From assembly GCA_937860145.1 (NCBI GenBank), contig CALMBF010000155.1, forward strand, positions 1 through 64,000: a stretch of 64,000 bases of DNA. The letters run 5' to 3'. The translations under genes and the position numbers were made by a program. Every line of letters starts with the position of its first letter. Position 1 is the stretch's first letter. The notes under the pieces were generated by a model. That model saw only the letters and a program-made list of their open reading frames with translations. It did no database searches and had not been told where the DNA came from. Source of the DNA: an uncultured Geobacter sp. (GTDB lineage: Bacteria > Desulfobacterota > Desulfuromonadia > Geobacterales > DSM-12255). Shown piece by piece: positions 34,130 through 43,884 of the stretch.

Positions 34130-34972
34130 ATGAGCCGAATAGAAAAAGCTTTGGAAAAGGCTATTCATCTAAGGGGAGGAAAGCCTCCTGCGGTTGAGGA
34201 ACGGAAACAGTTTCGTGCAGAGCCCCAGTCTCAACAACGTGCTGCTTCCAGCATGGTTTCCATCGATACCGCCAACCGTATGTTGCCAACAGTCACCGAC
34301 CCACATTCCGTTGTTTCCGAGCAGTATCGAAAGCTGAAGAGCACTCTCGTGCGTATCACCAGTGATGACGCTTTCCATAATCTGATCATGGTAACAAGCG
34401 CCGTTGCCGGAGAGGGCAAGAGTCTGACCGCAGCAAACCTGGCCATCTCGATTGCCCAGGAGTTCGACCTCACCGTGCTGCTGATCGATGCGGATTTGAG
34501 GCGGCCGACCATCCATCGTCTGTTTGGCTTCGAGCCACAACTCGGTCTTTCCGACTGTCTGCTCGCCGGTGTCGACCAGGCCGATGCGATTGTCCGCACG
34601 AGTATAGACAAACTCTCTATCATGCCGGCGGGCCACGAAGTTGAAAATCCGCTGGAACTGTTCACCTCGAAGACCATGCTGGACCTGTTTACCGATATCA
34701 AGCATCGATATTCTGACCGGTACGTCATCGTGGATACACCGCCACTTCTGCCTTTTGCCGAATCCCGGGCGCTGGCTCACCTGGTGGATGGCGTGGTGCT
34801 TGTCATCCGCGAGGGTGTTACCCTCCAGGACAGTATCATCGAAGTAAAGGACCTCCTCAAGGGATGTCCCGTCCTTGGGGTCGTCCTTAACGATTCGACG
34901 TCCATCGATGAAGAGGCTGCCCACTACAGTACGTACTATTACAAGTCAGCTGGCAGCATCGCGCAACGCTGA
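34130..34972 (+). CDS. Bacterial tyrosine autokinase of the EPS locus (CpsD/EpsG type)
   Basis: The start at 34130 (MSRIEKALEKA) is typical of this family; 280 residues. Walker A TSAVAGEGKSLTAANLA, Walker A' VLLIDADLRRP and Walker B YVIVDTPPLLP define the BY-kinase fold. The C-terminus carries a tyrosine cluster (HYSTYYYKS), the autophosphorylation site. It regulates polymer length with the co-polymerase upstream. A low-molecular-weight phosphatase at 62.5 kb is its likely opposing enzyme. Confidence 0.92.
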   Translation: MSRIEKALEKAIHLRGGKPPAVEERKQFRAEPQSQQRAASSMVSIDTANRMLPTVTDPHSVVSEQYRKLKSTLVRITSDDAFHNLIMVTSAVAGEGKSLTAANLAISIAQEFDLTVLLIDADLRRPTIHRLFGFEPQLGLSDCLLAGVDQADAIVRTSIDKLSIMPAGHEVENPLELFTSKTMLDLFTDIKHRYSDRYVIVDTPPLLPFAESRALAHLVDGVVLVIREGVTLQDSIIEVKDLLKGCPVLGVVLNDSTSIDEEAAHYSTYYYKSAGSIAQR

Positions 34973-34997
34973 CAACGACAGGACAGGACGGTATCCC

Positions 34998-36170
34998 ATG
35001 TACTGCTCGTACTACAACTTTAGTTGTAAACCCTTCGAACTGGTTCCCAATCCTGAGTTCATTTTTCTCAGCAGGACCCACAAAAGGGCCATAACTTATC
35101 TGGAGTACGGTATCAAGGAGCGGGCCGGCTTCGTATTGCTTACGGGAGAGGTTGGTTCAGGCAAAACGACCATAATCCGGGAGCTTATCGAGAAACACCT
35201 CAAGCAGGAAGTGCTCGCCAAGGTCATCAACACCAATGCCAGCTCGGAACAGCTCCTGGCTATGATCAATGATGATTTCGACCTTCCGGTGATCGGCAAG
35301 GACAAAATTGCACTGCTGCGCGACTTGAACCACTTTCTGGTTGAACAGTTCAGCAGGGGGGGAAAACCGGTTCTTATTATCGATGAGGCTCAGAATCTTT
35401 CTGCCGAAGCATTGGAAGAGATACGGATGCTTTCAAACCTGGAAACGTCTGACTCCAAGCTGCTCCAGATCATACTGGTCGGCCAGCCGGAACTGAGGAA
35501 CGTGCTGTCTCAGCCGCAGCTGCGCCAACTTCGCCAGCGGATTAATATCCAGTGCCACTTGCAGCCGCTCGACAGACAGGAGACAGAGGAGTACATCTAC
35601 CATCGCATGCATGTTGCAGGAAACCGGGATGCCCTGCTGTTTTCACCCGAAGCATTCGATATCATCTTCGCCAGCACATGCGGCATACCGCGGCTTATCA
35701 ATATCATCAATGATTTTCTCCTTCTGGCGGCCTTCGCGGAGGGGATCAGGCAGGTCGACAGGGGACTGGTTCAGGATACCATTGGTGACCTCGATTTTAA
35801 AACTCACTACTGGGCAGATGCATCGTCCTGTGCAACCGATGATTCCGATCCAGAGACAATGAGGCAGTCACGACCGGACGCACCACAACCAGACGGCCGT
35901 TTTGACGAATTGTTCGAAAAGCTGTGTAACCGTCTGGAAATATTTGAGCGCGACACCGTATCCAGCACCGTCACCACCCTGAAAGGTTTTGACGAGCGAA
36001 TGGAGCAGATGAAACATGACTTCCTGAGTCGCCTCGATATGACATCTCGGGCGATTGCCGGCCTGAATGGCAAGCTTGATGCTCTCAATAGGACCGAACG
36101 AAACACCAAGGCGCCTGCCGACGATCCCGGATCATCCAGATCCAACCTTATACGGAGACTTTTCTCATGA
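34998..36170 (+). CDS. ExeA-like AAA ATPase of the exosortase/EPS locus
   Basis: The start at MYCSYYNFSCKPFELVPNP (34998) matches the family N-terminus; 390 residues. AAA domain: Walker A TGEVGSGKTT near 47, Walker B PVLIIDEAQNL near 125, sensor LVGQPELR. The C-terminal 90 residues are variable and coiled. Relatives sit in nearly all PrsT/exosortase loci and resemble the general secretion ATPase ExeA. It contains a run of seven G at 35356-35362. Confidence 0.9.
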   Translation: MYCSYYNFSCKPFELVPNPEFIFLSRTHKRAITYLEYGIKERAGFVLLTGEVGSGKTTIIRELIEKHLKQEVLAKVINTNASSEQLLAMINDDFDLPVIGKDKIALLRDLNHFLVEQFSRGGKPVLIIDEAQNLSAEALEEIRMLSNLETSDSKLLQIILVGQPELRNVLSQPQLRQLRQRINIQCHLQPLDRQETEEYIYHRMHVAGNRDALLFSPEAFDIIFASTCGIPRLINIINDFLLLAAFAEGIRQVDRGLVQDTIGDLDFKTHYWADASSCATDDSDPETMRQSRPDAPQPDGRFDELFEKLCNRLEIFERDTVSSTVTTLKGFDERMEQMKHDFLSRLDMTSRAIAGLNGKLDALNRTERNTKAPADDPGSSRSNLIRRLFS

Positions 36171-37483
36171 AATCGTTGCCGTACAGAAAACGCCATGCAT
36201 GTAACACTGATGACCTCGGCAGGAAACAGCACGGTTGCAGGCAGGCGGTCTGCCGCGAATTAGTTGCATACATCATCATCGTCTCTCTTTCGCTGATGAC
36301 CGCAGGGCACGCTCTGGCGGCTGATTTTACCTTTGTCCCCTCCTTGACCATCAGTGAGGAATATACTGATAACGTTTTCGAAGTGGAAAGTAATAAAAAG
36401 TCCGACTATATCACCAGGACCCAACCCGGACTGACCATGAAATATATCGCTCCGTTCTGGGACTGGGACTTGGCATATAACTATGACAACCGTTACTACG
36501 CACGGGGCAGCCGAAGTGATGACACCACCCACAACATCATGCTCAAAAGCATTATGAAACCTGTCGATGAAGTGTTGTTCCTTGATGTGAGCGACTCCTA
36601 CAAGCGAGTCTCTCTCGACGTAACCCGCGATACCTCAAACGAATCTCTGTTCAAGGATCAGTCGGACCAGAATATCGGTACCGTATCCCCTTATATCGTG
36701 CTCCGGCCAGCGGCCAATCTGGATCTCAAGAGCGGATACCGTTATATCAATACCTGGTACCGTTCTTCCATTGCAATCAGCAGGCAGGACCACGTCGGGT
36801 TTCTCTCTGCTTCATACGAATTCACAGCGAAAACGTTCATCACGACTGACTATACATTCACCCGGGAGGAGCCTGAAAGTGGCAGCAGTTTCTCCCGTCA
36901 CGAGGTGCTGGTTGGTCCCCGTTATGAGTATGCCGACAAATCCTACCTGTTCGCCCAGGGAGGCTTCATCTCATCGCACTATGACAACGGCAGGAATGCG
37001 GATAATATCTCCTGGAAGGCGGGGATCAGCCACTCCTTAGATACGGCGACGGCCACAATTTCCGCCGGTACCAGCTATGCCGATGATCCTCTTGGCAACA
37101 CGACGCTCACCACGAGCTATAACCTTGCCCTGACGAAAAACTTCCAGCGCGGAACGCTGACGCTGACAGGCGCCTATCGTGAATACGAGGACGGTATCAC
37201 CGAAATCAAAAAGAATAAAAGCTACTCCGGCGGATTCTCAAGCACACTGGAACTGCTGCCGGACATAAATACATTCCTTGCGTTAACGTACGAAAACTAC
37301 CATGACCTTCTGCTGGACGCCTACACTGACAAGTACTTCGTTGACAGCAACATCTCCTGGCTGGCCGGCAAATACCTGACCCTCGATCTTGCCTATAAAT
37401 ACATCGACTACAGTTCCGCTAAAATTGTCAATGATAACAAACGGATAAATCGCCTGATCCTGGAGGCGAAAATAACTTTTTGA
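36167..37483 (+). CDS. Outer-membrane beta-barrel protein of the exosortase/EPS locus
   Basis: A 438-residue protein starting in an ATGA overlap with the ATPase gene. It has an unusually long, basic N-terminus before the signal helix (AYIIIVSLSLMTAGHALA), then alternating beta strands throughout (TISEEYTDNVFEV; YNYDNRYYARGS) ending in a strand with terminal Phe, as for barrel assembly. This matches the outer-membrane proteins that accompany PrsT systems. It is a probable component of the secretion pore. Confidence 0.85.
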   Translation: MKSLPYRKRHACNTDDLGRKQHGCRQAVCRELVAYIIIVSLSLMTAGHALAADFTFVPSLTISEEYTDNVFEVESNKKSDYITRTQPGLTMKYIAPFWDWDLAYNYDNRYYARGSRSDDTTHNIMLKSIMKPVDEVLFLDVSDSYKRVSLDVTRDTSNESLFKDQSDQNIGTVSPYIVLRPAANLDLKSGYRYINTWYRSSIAISRQDHVGFLSASYEFTAKTFITTDYTFTREEPESGSSFSRHEVLVGPRYEYADKSYLFAQGGFISSHYDNGRNADNISWKAGISHSLDTATATISAGTSYADDPLGNTTLTTSYNLALTKNFQRGTLTLTGAYREYEDGITEIKKNKSYSGGFSSTLELLPDINTFLALTYENYHDLLLDAYTDKYFVDSNISWLAGKYLTLDLAYKYIDYSSAKIVNDNKRINRLILEAKITF

Positions 37484-37504
37484 TCCTTGTCCGGAGCATC
37501 ACCC

Positions 37505-38353
37505 ATGCTCAACGCACTTACCATAGATGTAGAGGACTATTTCCAGGTCAACGCCTTTGCCCGGCAGGTGCGGTATGACGACTGGGACAGCTTTCCGCTG
37601 CGGGTTGATGCCAATACTATGCGAATACTGGATCTTCTGGACGAGTTTGACATCAGGGCAACATTCTTCATTCTCGGATGGGTTGCGGAACGCAGACCAT
37701 GCCTTGTGAAGGAAATCCACCGCCGTGGTCACGAAGTGGCCTGTCACGGTTACGGACATCAGTTGATATTTTCTATAGGGTCGGAAGCCTTCAGGAAGGA
37801 TATACGCAGAGCAAAGCAGATCGTTGAAGATCAGTGCGGCGTTGCTGTGAAGGGGTATCGCGCTCCAAGTTATTCGATTACCAGAAAGTCACTTTGGGCG
37901 CTTGATATTCTCGTAGAAGAAGGGTTTTCCTATGACTCCAGCATCTTTCCAATCGTACATGACACATATGGCATCCCGGGTGGAGAACGGTTTCCCCATG
38001 AAATCTCGACCGGTTCTGGAAAATTGACCGAATTTCCAATTTCGACCTTACCGATAACAATCGGCAACTGGCATTGGCGGTTTCCGATTGCCGGGGGAGG
38101 CTATCTTCGCCTTTTCAATGCGCTGTGGATTGTGAAAGCCATTAACTATATCAATACAAAGGAGAGTCAACCCGCAGTGGTTTATTTCCATCCTTGGGAG
38201 ATCGATCCTGACCAGCCACGCATTCGTGCCGGATTGAAATCCCGTTTCAGGCATTATGTGAATCTGGAAAGGATGGAGTCAAAAGTCAAATGTCTTCTGC
38301 ATAATTTGCAATTCTGTAGAGTTAGGGATGTGCTAGGACTGGTGTGCCAGTAG
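37505..38353 (+). CDS. Polysaccharide deacetylase of the exosortase/EPS locus
   Basis: The ATG at 37505 is preceded by CGGAG at eight bases, giving 282 residues. NodB (CE4) domain: metal Asp motif LTIDVEDYF near 4-12, HEVACHGYGHQ with the two His ligands near 80, YRAPSYSI near 121, and the late WEIDPDQP. It probably removes acetyl groups from amino sugars of the polymer. No signal peptide, as usual for this branch. Confidence 0.92.
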   Translation: MLNALTIDVEDYFQVNAFARQVRYDDWDSFPLRVDANTMRILDLLDEFDIRATFFILGWVAERRPCLVKEIHRRGHEVACHGYGHQLIFSIGSEAFRKDIRRAKQIVEDQCGVAVKGYRAPSYSITRKSLWALDILVEEGFSYDSSIFPIVHDTYGIPGGERFPHEISTGSGKLTEFPISTLPITIGNWHWRFPIAGGGYLRLFNALWIVKAINYINTKESQPAVVYFHPWEIDPDQPRIRAGLKSRFRHYVNLERMESKVKCLLHNLQFCRVRDVLGLVCQ

Positions 38354-38410
38354 CCCTGGCAGAATATGGCATGCAATGCCAACGTATTCTGCTGGGATGA
38401 GGTAGGTACC

Positions 38411-39259
38411 ATGAATGTAGTCGAAAGTATAGAGTCGAGAAAACCTACTGTACTGATTGAATCGCGCAAGGGTCTTTTCCGGCTTGATCTGCGCAGTGTA
38501 TGGCAATATCGTGAACTGCTGTACTTTCTGGTATGGCGAGACGTGATGATCCGTTACAAGCAGACGGCAATTGGTGTCGCCTGGGCCATCCTGCAGCCGT
38601 TGATCACCATGATCATCTTTACGTTGATTTTTGGCAATCTGGCCAAAATTCCTTCGGATGGTATTCCCTATCCGGTTTTTGCCTTCACCGCACTGTTGCC
38701 ATGGACATACTTTTCTCAAGCATTGACACGAAGTTCGAACAGCGTTGTCAACAACTCTAACCTGGTCACAAAAATATATTTCCCTCGCTTATTAATCCCG
38801 CTCGCTGCTTCCGTTGCCCCCATAGTCGATTTGTTTTTCTCATTACTGGTTCTGGTTGTTCTGCTGGCCTGGTTCCACATATCGCCCTCCTGGGGGATGT
38901 TGGCACTGCCACTATTTCTGGGGTTTGCCATAAGTACGGCTTTGGCAGTGGGGCTGTGGTCCTCGGCGTTGAATGTAAGGTATCGGGATGTGGGATACAT
39001 CATCCCATTCTTGATCCAGGTTTGGATGTACGCATCACCTGTTGCCTACCCCGCAAGCATGATACCTGAGAAGTGGAGAGTGCTCTACTTTCTGAACCCG
39101 ATGGCTGGAGTAATTGAAGGATTCCGTTGGGCCCTTCTTGGAAAGCAACGTCCCGACTTCATGGTGATGGCAGTGAGCTTGGCCGTTGTGCTGGCTTTAC
39201 TCGGGAGTGGAATTGTGTACTTTAAAAGGACGGAGCAGACGTTTGCCGATGTAATATAG
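38411..39259 (+). CDS. wzm: ABC-type polysaccharide exporter permease (Wzm-like)
   Basis: The start at 38411 follows GAGGTAGG, giving 282 residues. It has six membrane helices of the ABC-2 type. The conserved N-terminal amphipathic region (LRSVWQYRELLYFLVWRDV) and the cytoplasmic loop RYRDVGYIIPF identify the O-antigen/capsule exporter family. It pairs with the ATPase gene 119 bp downstream. Export of the finished chain across the inner membrane by an ABC pump makes a Wzx/Wzy route unnecessary. Confidence 0.92.
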   Translation: MNVVESIESRKPTVLIESRKGLFRLDLRSVWQYRELLYFLVWRDVMIRYKQTAIGVAWAILQPLITMIIFTLIFGNLAKIPSDGIPYPVFAFTALLPWTYFSQALTRSSNSVVNNSNLVTKIYFPRLLIPLAASVAPIVDLFFSLLVLVVLLAWFHISPSWGMLALPLFLGFAISTALAVGLWSSALNVRYRDVGYIIPFLIQVWMYASPVAYPASMIPEKWRVLYFLNPMAGVIEGFRWALLGKQRPDFMVMAVSLAVVLALLGSGIVYFKRTEQTFADVI

Positions 39260-39378
39260 CGAGCGTTGAGTCAATACCAGTGGGGGTAATTTCAAGGCAT
39301 TAGCTGGAATCAAACTGGCATCGACCATCATCTCAGAGCACTGCTGAATACATGTTGGTTTAATCGGAGAAGGACATC

Positions 39379-40677
39379 ATGGGCGATATTGCGATTCGCG
39401 CCGGGAATCTGTCAAAACGGTACAACATTACGATGGGGAAACGTCGTCACGACACTCTGCGTGATCAGATTGCTGACGGACTGAAGTCTCTTTTCCGGCG
39501 CAACCGGCGATCCAGCCTGGGTGAAAATGCATTCTGGGCGTTGAAAGATGTATCTTTTGAGATCAAAGAGGGGGAGGTCGTCGGCATCATCGGGCAGAAC
39601 GGTGCCGGGAAGAGCACCCTGCTGAAAGTCCTTTCCCAGATTGTGGTGCCGACGTACGGCCAGGCCCAGATTTATGGACGGGTTGGCTCCTTGCTTGAAG
39701 TAGGTACCGGCTTCCATCCCGAGCTGACCGGTAGGGAGAATATATTCCTTAATGGTGCCATCATAGGCATGAAGAAGGAGGAAATTCGACGACAGTTCGA
39801 TGCGATTGTCGAATTTGCCGAGGTGGAGAAGTTTCTTGACGTGCCCGTAAAACGTTACTCAAGCGGCATGTATGTGCGCCTTGCCTTTGCCGTGGCCGCC
39901 CATCTCCAGCCGGAAATAATGTTTGTGGACGAAGTCTTGGCGGTGGGTGATGCCGCTTTCCAGAAGAAGTGTCTGGGTAAAATGGGTGATGTGGCAAAAG
40001 GAGGGAGGACTGTCCTCTTCGTAAGTCACAATATGACCGCGGTAAACAGCCTGTGTGACCGGGTGCTCTGGTTGGACCGCGGCACAATCGTCGAAGACGG
40101 GCCTACGACTCCCATAGTGACGAGGTATATGGAAAAATCCCTGAAGGGCATGGATTCGTCCGAGGAATCATGGGATGACATAACCACCGCACCGGGCAAC
40201 GACATCGTGCGGTTCCACGGGGTGCGCGTGCGTCGTCAGGACGGCCGTCTGTCAGACCCCCTGACGATGCAGACGCCGTTTCAGGTAGAAATTGAATGCT
40301 GGAATCTGGTGGACAATACGCAATTGCATGTCACCCTGCACCTCTATACTGCGGAAGGAATAATTGCCTTTACCACAGGGGGACTGCCCGAGCGGCCCAT
40401 GCCGGCGGGGTTGTTCCGGAGTGTCTGCTATGTCCCCGGCGATTTATTGAACAGCGGGCTGCACCGGATAGTGGTACTGATTGTCAAGAATACGAACTCG
40501 GTTATCTACCGCCATGAGAGCGGGGCATCAATCAACATACTGGACTTGAATCATAGGGATTTCGCCTACTTTGGCAGGGAGCCGGGCGTTGTGCAACCTG
40601 TGCTGAATTGGAAAACGGAATATCTGGGCGAAGGCCTGGAAGTCAATACGTTTACGCGCAAACTTCAGTTTGAATGA
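39379..40677 (+). CDS. wzt: ABC-type polysaccharide exporter ATPase (Wzt-like) with carbohydrate-binding tail
   Basis: A 432-residue protein. NBD: Walker A GQNGAGKST near 72-80, signature YSSGMYVRLAF near 157, Walker B IMFVDEVLAVGD near 179, H-loop VSHNM. From about residue 265 a beta-sandwich C-terminal domain follows, as in Wzt proteins that recognise a modified chain terminus before export. A terminal cap such as a methyl or acyl group may therefore be needed, which fits the methyltransferase and acyl-activation genes directly downstream. Confidence 0.93.
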   Translation: MGDIAIRAGNLSKRYNITMGKRRHDTLRDQIADGLKSLFRRNRRSSLGENAFWALKDVSFEIKEGEVVGIIGQNGAGKSTLLKVLSQIVVPTYGQAQIYGRVGSLLEVGTGFHPELTGRENIFLNGAIIGMKKEEIRRQFDAIVEFAEVEKFLDVPVKRYSSGMYVRLAFAVAAHLQPEIMFVDEVLAVGDAAFQKKCLGKMGDVAKGGRTVLFVSHNMTAVNSLCDRVLWLDRGTIVEDGPTTPIVTRYMEKSLKGMDSSEESWDDITTAPGNDIVRFHGVRVRRQDGRLSDPLTMQTPFQVEIECWNLVDNTQLHVTLHLYTAEGIIAFTTGGLPERPMPAGLFRSVCYVPGDLLNSGLHRIVVLIVKNTNSVIYRHESGASINILDLNHRDFAYFGREPGVVQPVLNWKTEYLGEGLEVNTFTRKLQFE

Positions 40678-40714
40678 TTACTGTTATCGTCATCGATCCG
40701 GCGAGGAGTCTGAG

Positions 40715-41401
40715 ATGCATAAAGTTATTCTCTTTGGCAATAGTGTCTTTGCAGAACATATGTACTTCCTTTTGACCCATGATTCGGAATACGAGGTAGT
40801 TGCGTTCACAGTAGACAGCAAATACATAAAGAAAGATAGGTTATTTGATCTGCCAGTATTTCCTTTTGAAAATATACAATCTGTTTTACCGCCGTCTGAA
40901 CATCTCATGATGGTTGCGGTCAGCTTTCAACGGGTCAACAGATTAAGAGAGGAAAAATACACTCAAGCAAAGAACAAAGGATACCATCTTATCAACTACC
41001 TTAGTTCCAAGGCTACGTCTTTTCCGGGTTTGATCGCTGGCGATAATAGCATCATTCTGGAAAATGCCATCATCGGTCCATATGTACAGATCGGTAATGA
41101 TGTATTTGTCGGTTCGGGAGCGATCATCGGTCACCATACCGTAATAAAGGATCACTGTTTCGTTTCCCCCGGCGCTGTCGTTCTGGGTGGTGTTACCGTG
41201 GAGGAGTACTGTCTGATCGGAGCGAACGCGACCGTGAAAGAAGAGGTCACGGTAGCCAGGGAGTGCATTATCGGTAGTGGCGTGTCAATAAACAAGAATA
41301 CTCAGGAAAAAGGAGTCTACTTCAATCCCCCTCCGGAGCTTCTTGCAAGGAGAAGTGATGAATTGAGGAGCTGGCTGACGTGGCCATTAAGGGCGCGTTA
41401 G
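40715..41401 (+). CDS. Sugar O-/N-acyltransferase (NeuD/PglD-like, left-handed beta-helix)
   Basis: The start at 40715 follows GAGGAG at six bases, giving 228 residues. The N-terminal Rossmann-like part (KVILFGNSVFAEHMYFLL) is followed by hexapeptide repeats (NAIIGPYVQIGNDVFVGSG, then GAVVLGGVTVEEYCLIGAN). This two-part form is shared by acetyltransferases acting on nucleotide-linked amino sugars. The donor is probably acetyl-CoA; the DegT aminotransferase at 54.1 kb could supply the amino sugar. Confidence 0.85.
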   Translation: MHKVILFGNSVFAEHMYFLLTHDSEYEVVAFTVDSKYIKKDRLFDLPVFPFENIQSVLPPSEHLMMVAVSFQRVNRLREEKYTQAKNKGYHLINYLSSKATSFPGLIAGDNSIILENAIIGPYVQIGNDVFVGSGAIIGHHTVIKDHCFVSPGAVVLGGVTVEEYCLIGANATVKEEVTVARECIIGSGVSINKNTQEKGVYFNPPPELLARRSDELRSWLTWPLRAR

Positions 41402-41448
41402 GGACAGCGGTGCTGAAGACGAAGAAAATCGGCCACAGGGAGGTTGTG

Positions 41449-42483
41449 ATGCTTCAGGAATTACCCGTATCGGACCGATCGGTCAAGAAAATGCAGATCG
41501 AAGTACTTTCCATCGCAGAGGGTTTTTTCCAGTCGAGTATTTTCTTTGCCTTGTTGCGGTTGAAAATATTTGAACGCATCGATGGAGGCAGTAAATCCCT
41601 CATGGAACTCGCGACGGAACTTGATGTGCGGCCGGACACCCTGGCCAGGTTGTTGAATGCAGGGGTCGTCCTTAAAGTGCTCGAGTCCAAAGATGGTTTC
41701 AACTACAGCATAGCTTCCACGTGTCGAACCGTATTGTCTCCCTCAGCCGGGGAGAATTATCTCGGAGACTGGATACGCAGTCTGGATTATTTTTGCACGC
41801 CACTGTCAAAGCTTGATCAAGCGATTCTTACTTCCGGGCCAACGATCGAACCCTCGACGCATCTTGGCGGCGATAAGGAAAGTACGCGAAGTTTCACCCT
41901 GTCAATGCACGACTATGCAACACTTCGCGGAAAGGAACTGGCCGATTTTCTGAGTACCGACGGGTGCACGTCGCTATTGGACCTTGGGTGTGGTCCGGGG
42001 ACATACGCGTTTCACCTGGGCATGCGTAACCCCGCGCTTGATCTTTACCTTGCGGATCACCCGGTCGTTCTGGAGACCGCAAAGGAAATACAGGCAAGGT
42101 TCAGTTTAAAGAACAAGATTCATTATGTGCCCCTCGATGCCTTGAAGGATGATATCCCCGGTTCATACGACATCATACTCGTCTCCAATATGCTGCATGG
42201 ACTAGGGGAGAGCGCGAGCCGTTCGCTTATCAAGCGGTTATATGCCTCGGTGAACCGCGGCGGATCATTGGTCATCCAGGCCCAGTATTTGCGGGACGAT
42301 CGTCTCGGTGGACGATGGCCTGTCTTCCTAGACCTGATCCAGCTCTGTGTTACGGAAAACGGCAGAAACCACGCTCCGCAGGAAACGAGGGAGTGGCTCG
42401 AAGAAGCCGGGTTCACAAAGATCGAATACTTCCCGATGACCCTTCTCAACACGAACAGTTTTCTCCGTGGCTATAGGGAGTGA
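41449..42483 (+). CDS. SAM-dependent methyltransferase with dimerisation domain
   Basis: The start at 41449 follows GGGAGG, giving 344 residues. The N-terminal winged-helix dimerisation domain (about 20-100) is of the plant/Streptomyces O-methyltransferase type. The Rossmann SAM domain has LLDLGCGPGTYAFHL near 176 and DIILVSNMLHGLGE near 240. These enzymes methylate hydroxyl groups of small aromatic or polyketide-like acids, so the substrate may be the carrier-bound acyl group made by the neighbouring genes rather than a sugar. Confidence 0.85.
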   Translation: MLQELPVSDRSVKKMQIEVLSIAEGFFQSSIFFALLRLKIFERIDGGSKSLMELATELDVRPDTLARLLNAGVVLKVLESKDGFNYSIASTCRTVLSPSAGENYLGDWIRSLDYFCTPLSKLDQAILTSGPTIEPSTHLGGDKESTRSFTLSMHDYATLRGKELADFLSTDGCTSLLDLGCGPGTYAFHLGMRNPALDLYLADHPVVLETAKEIQARFSLKNKIHYVPLDALKDDIPGSYDIILVSNMLHGLGESASRSLIKRLYASVNRGGSLVIQAQYLRDDRLGGRWPVFLDLIQLCVTENGRNHAPQETREWLEEAGFTKIEYFPMTLLNTNSFLRGYRE

Positions 42484-42544
42484 ACGGGACCTGTTTTCAT
42501 GCGAACTCAGTCTTATGACTGATTGATGTGCGGTGAGGTTGACC

Positions 42545-43435
42545 ATGATTGCCCGCATACGGAATATGACCACAGAGGACATAGGACCACTGGGTGAGAT
42601 TCTTTACGAATCGTTCAGTTCCGGTGCATCAAAGCATGGCTATGCACCGAAAATGCAACGCGTGGAGATTGGTAAAGCCTGGGCCTGGGCACTCTTTCAT
42701 TATGGTTCGAATGAGCTGTTGATTGCAGAAGTGGAAAACAGTATTGCCGGAATGTGTTGCCTGAGCCCGAGAGGTGATCTGGGGGGGGTCGGGCCCGTTG
42801 TCGTGAATGCAAAATTCCAGGGATACCGGATCGGGAGCCAGATGATGGCCGCTCTTCTGGAGAGAGCCGGGAACCAGCAGAGTTTACGGTTGATACAGGA
42901 GGCGTTCAACCCCGCATCGTTTTCCTTGTTCTACTCCCACAAGTTCATGCCAGTGACACAGTTGCTGGATTTGGTCCGTGATGGAGAAACTGGGAAGCAG
43001 CTGGAACCGTGCGGTCAGGTAAACGAAGTGCAGCAACATGATCTTCCTGCCGTTTACGACTATGACCGCCCAAGAAGCACGTCTGACCGCCGGAAGGATC
43101 TTGCCTATTATGCCCGGTGGGGCAAGGTCTTTGTCTATCGCGAACAGTCGCACATCCGCGGATTCCTGGCCTGCCTGCCCGGCTCAGGATCGCTGCAACT
43201 CGGTCCCTTGCTCGCCGATGGAGAAGAGGAAGCTGTCCACCTGTTCCGGCATGCTTTAGGCGTCTACGGCAACCGCCCCATGCAGACGCGCGTCATGGCG
43301 AGGGACTATCTTCTTGCCAGGGCACTGATGGGGATGGGTTTTAAGCTGTATTGTCTCAATAACCTGATGGTACGGGGGGCATGGCACCCCGGCCGGTATA
43401 TTGAAGCGTTTGGGATATTTCCCGAAGGTGTGTAA
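42545..43435 (+). CDS. GNAT-family acyltransferase
   Basis: The start at 42545 follows GAGG, giving 296 residues. The N-terminal GNAT fold has the acyl-CoA loop VVNAKFQGYRIGSQMM near 87-102 and AFNPASFSLFYSHKF. The second half resembles a degenerate GNAT repeat. A run of eight G (42781-42788) lies in the codons for LGGVG. It is 24 bp upstream of the carrier-protein gene and may transfer the carrier-bound group. Donor and acceptor are unknown. Confidence 0.75.
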   Translation: MIARIRNMTTEDIGPLGEILYESFSSGASKHGYAPKMQRVEIGKAWAWALFHYGSNELLIAEVENSIAGMCCLSPRGDLGGVGPVVVNAKFQGYRIGSQMMAALLERAGNQQSLRLIQEAFNPASFSLFYSHKFMPVTQLLDLVRDGETGKQLEPCGQVNEVQQHDLPAVYDYDRPRSTSDRRKDLAYYARWGKVFVYREQSHIRGFLACLPGSGSLQLGPLLADGEEEAVHLFRHALGVYGNRPMQTRVMARDYLLARALMGMGFKLYCLNNLMVRGAWHPGRYIEAFGIFPEGV

Positions 43436-43459
43436 CCAAATTCAAGGGGGTATTTTGAC

Positions 43460-43702
43460 ATGAGCATTCTGGAAAACATAGAGAAGATCCTGCTTACAGA
43501 AATAGCGGTCGGACTTGCCGATAAAAAAATCGATCCTGAGGCCGATCTGCTGGAGCAAGGCATTATCGATTCACTGGGGCTCATGAAGCTGATTGATTTT
43601 CTTGAGAAGACCTTCAGCATAAAGATAAGCGATGAGGAGATAGTTCCAGAAAATTTCCAATGCCTTAACAGCATGGTTAATCTCGTTCAGCAGCATTTGT
43701 GA
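43460..43702 (+). CDS. Free-standing acyl/peptidyl carrier protein
   Basis: An 80-residue four-helix carrier. The phosphopantetheine Ser38 lies in GIIDSLGLMKLI, in the standard place after an acidic loop. The start is preceded by AAGGGGG. It stands alone, not fused to a synthase, between an acyltransferase gene and an acyl-CoA-dehydrogenase-like gene. A stand-alone adenylation enzyme at 49.5 kb is the probable loading partner. Confidence 0.9.
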   Translation: MSILENIEKILLTEIAVGLADKKIDPEADLLEQGIIDSLGLMKLIDFLEKTFSIKISDEEIVPENFQCLNSMVNLVQQHL

Positions 43703-43884
43703 AACTTATAGGTTGTACGACAATAGCGCATATCCGTGGTGACAGTCGATGGTCACATCGCTGTATGTTCTCGATACCTGAGAAGAGGGGCTATTTAACC
43801 TTTGAAATATTACGTTCTACGTAGTTTAGATCGAATCTTGTCGGGATATTTACACCTATTGAACGGGAAAGACGGGATAAAATC

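Noticed and set aside
43703-43884. Regulatory RNA or strong promoter in the carrier-ACAD spacer
   Set aside because: Only a weak GTGAC/GTCAC hairpin and a poor -10 were seen; not enough to call.
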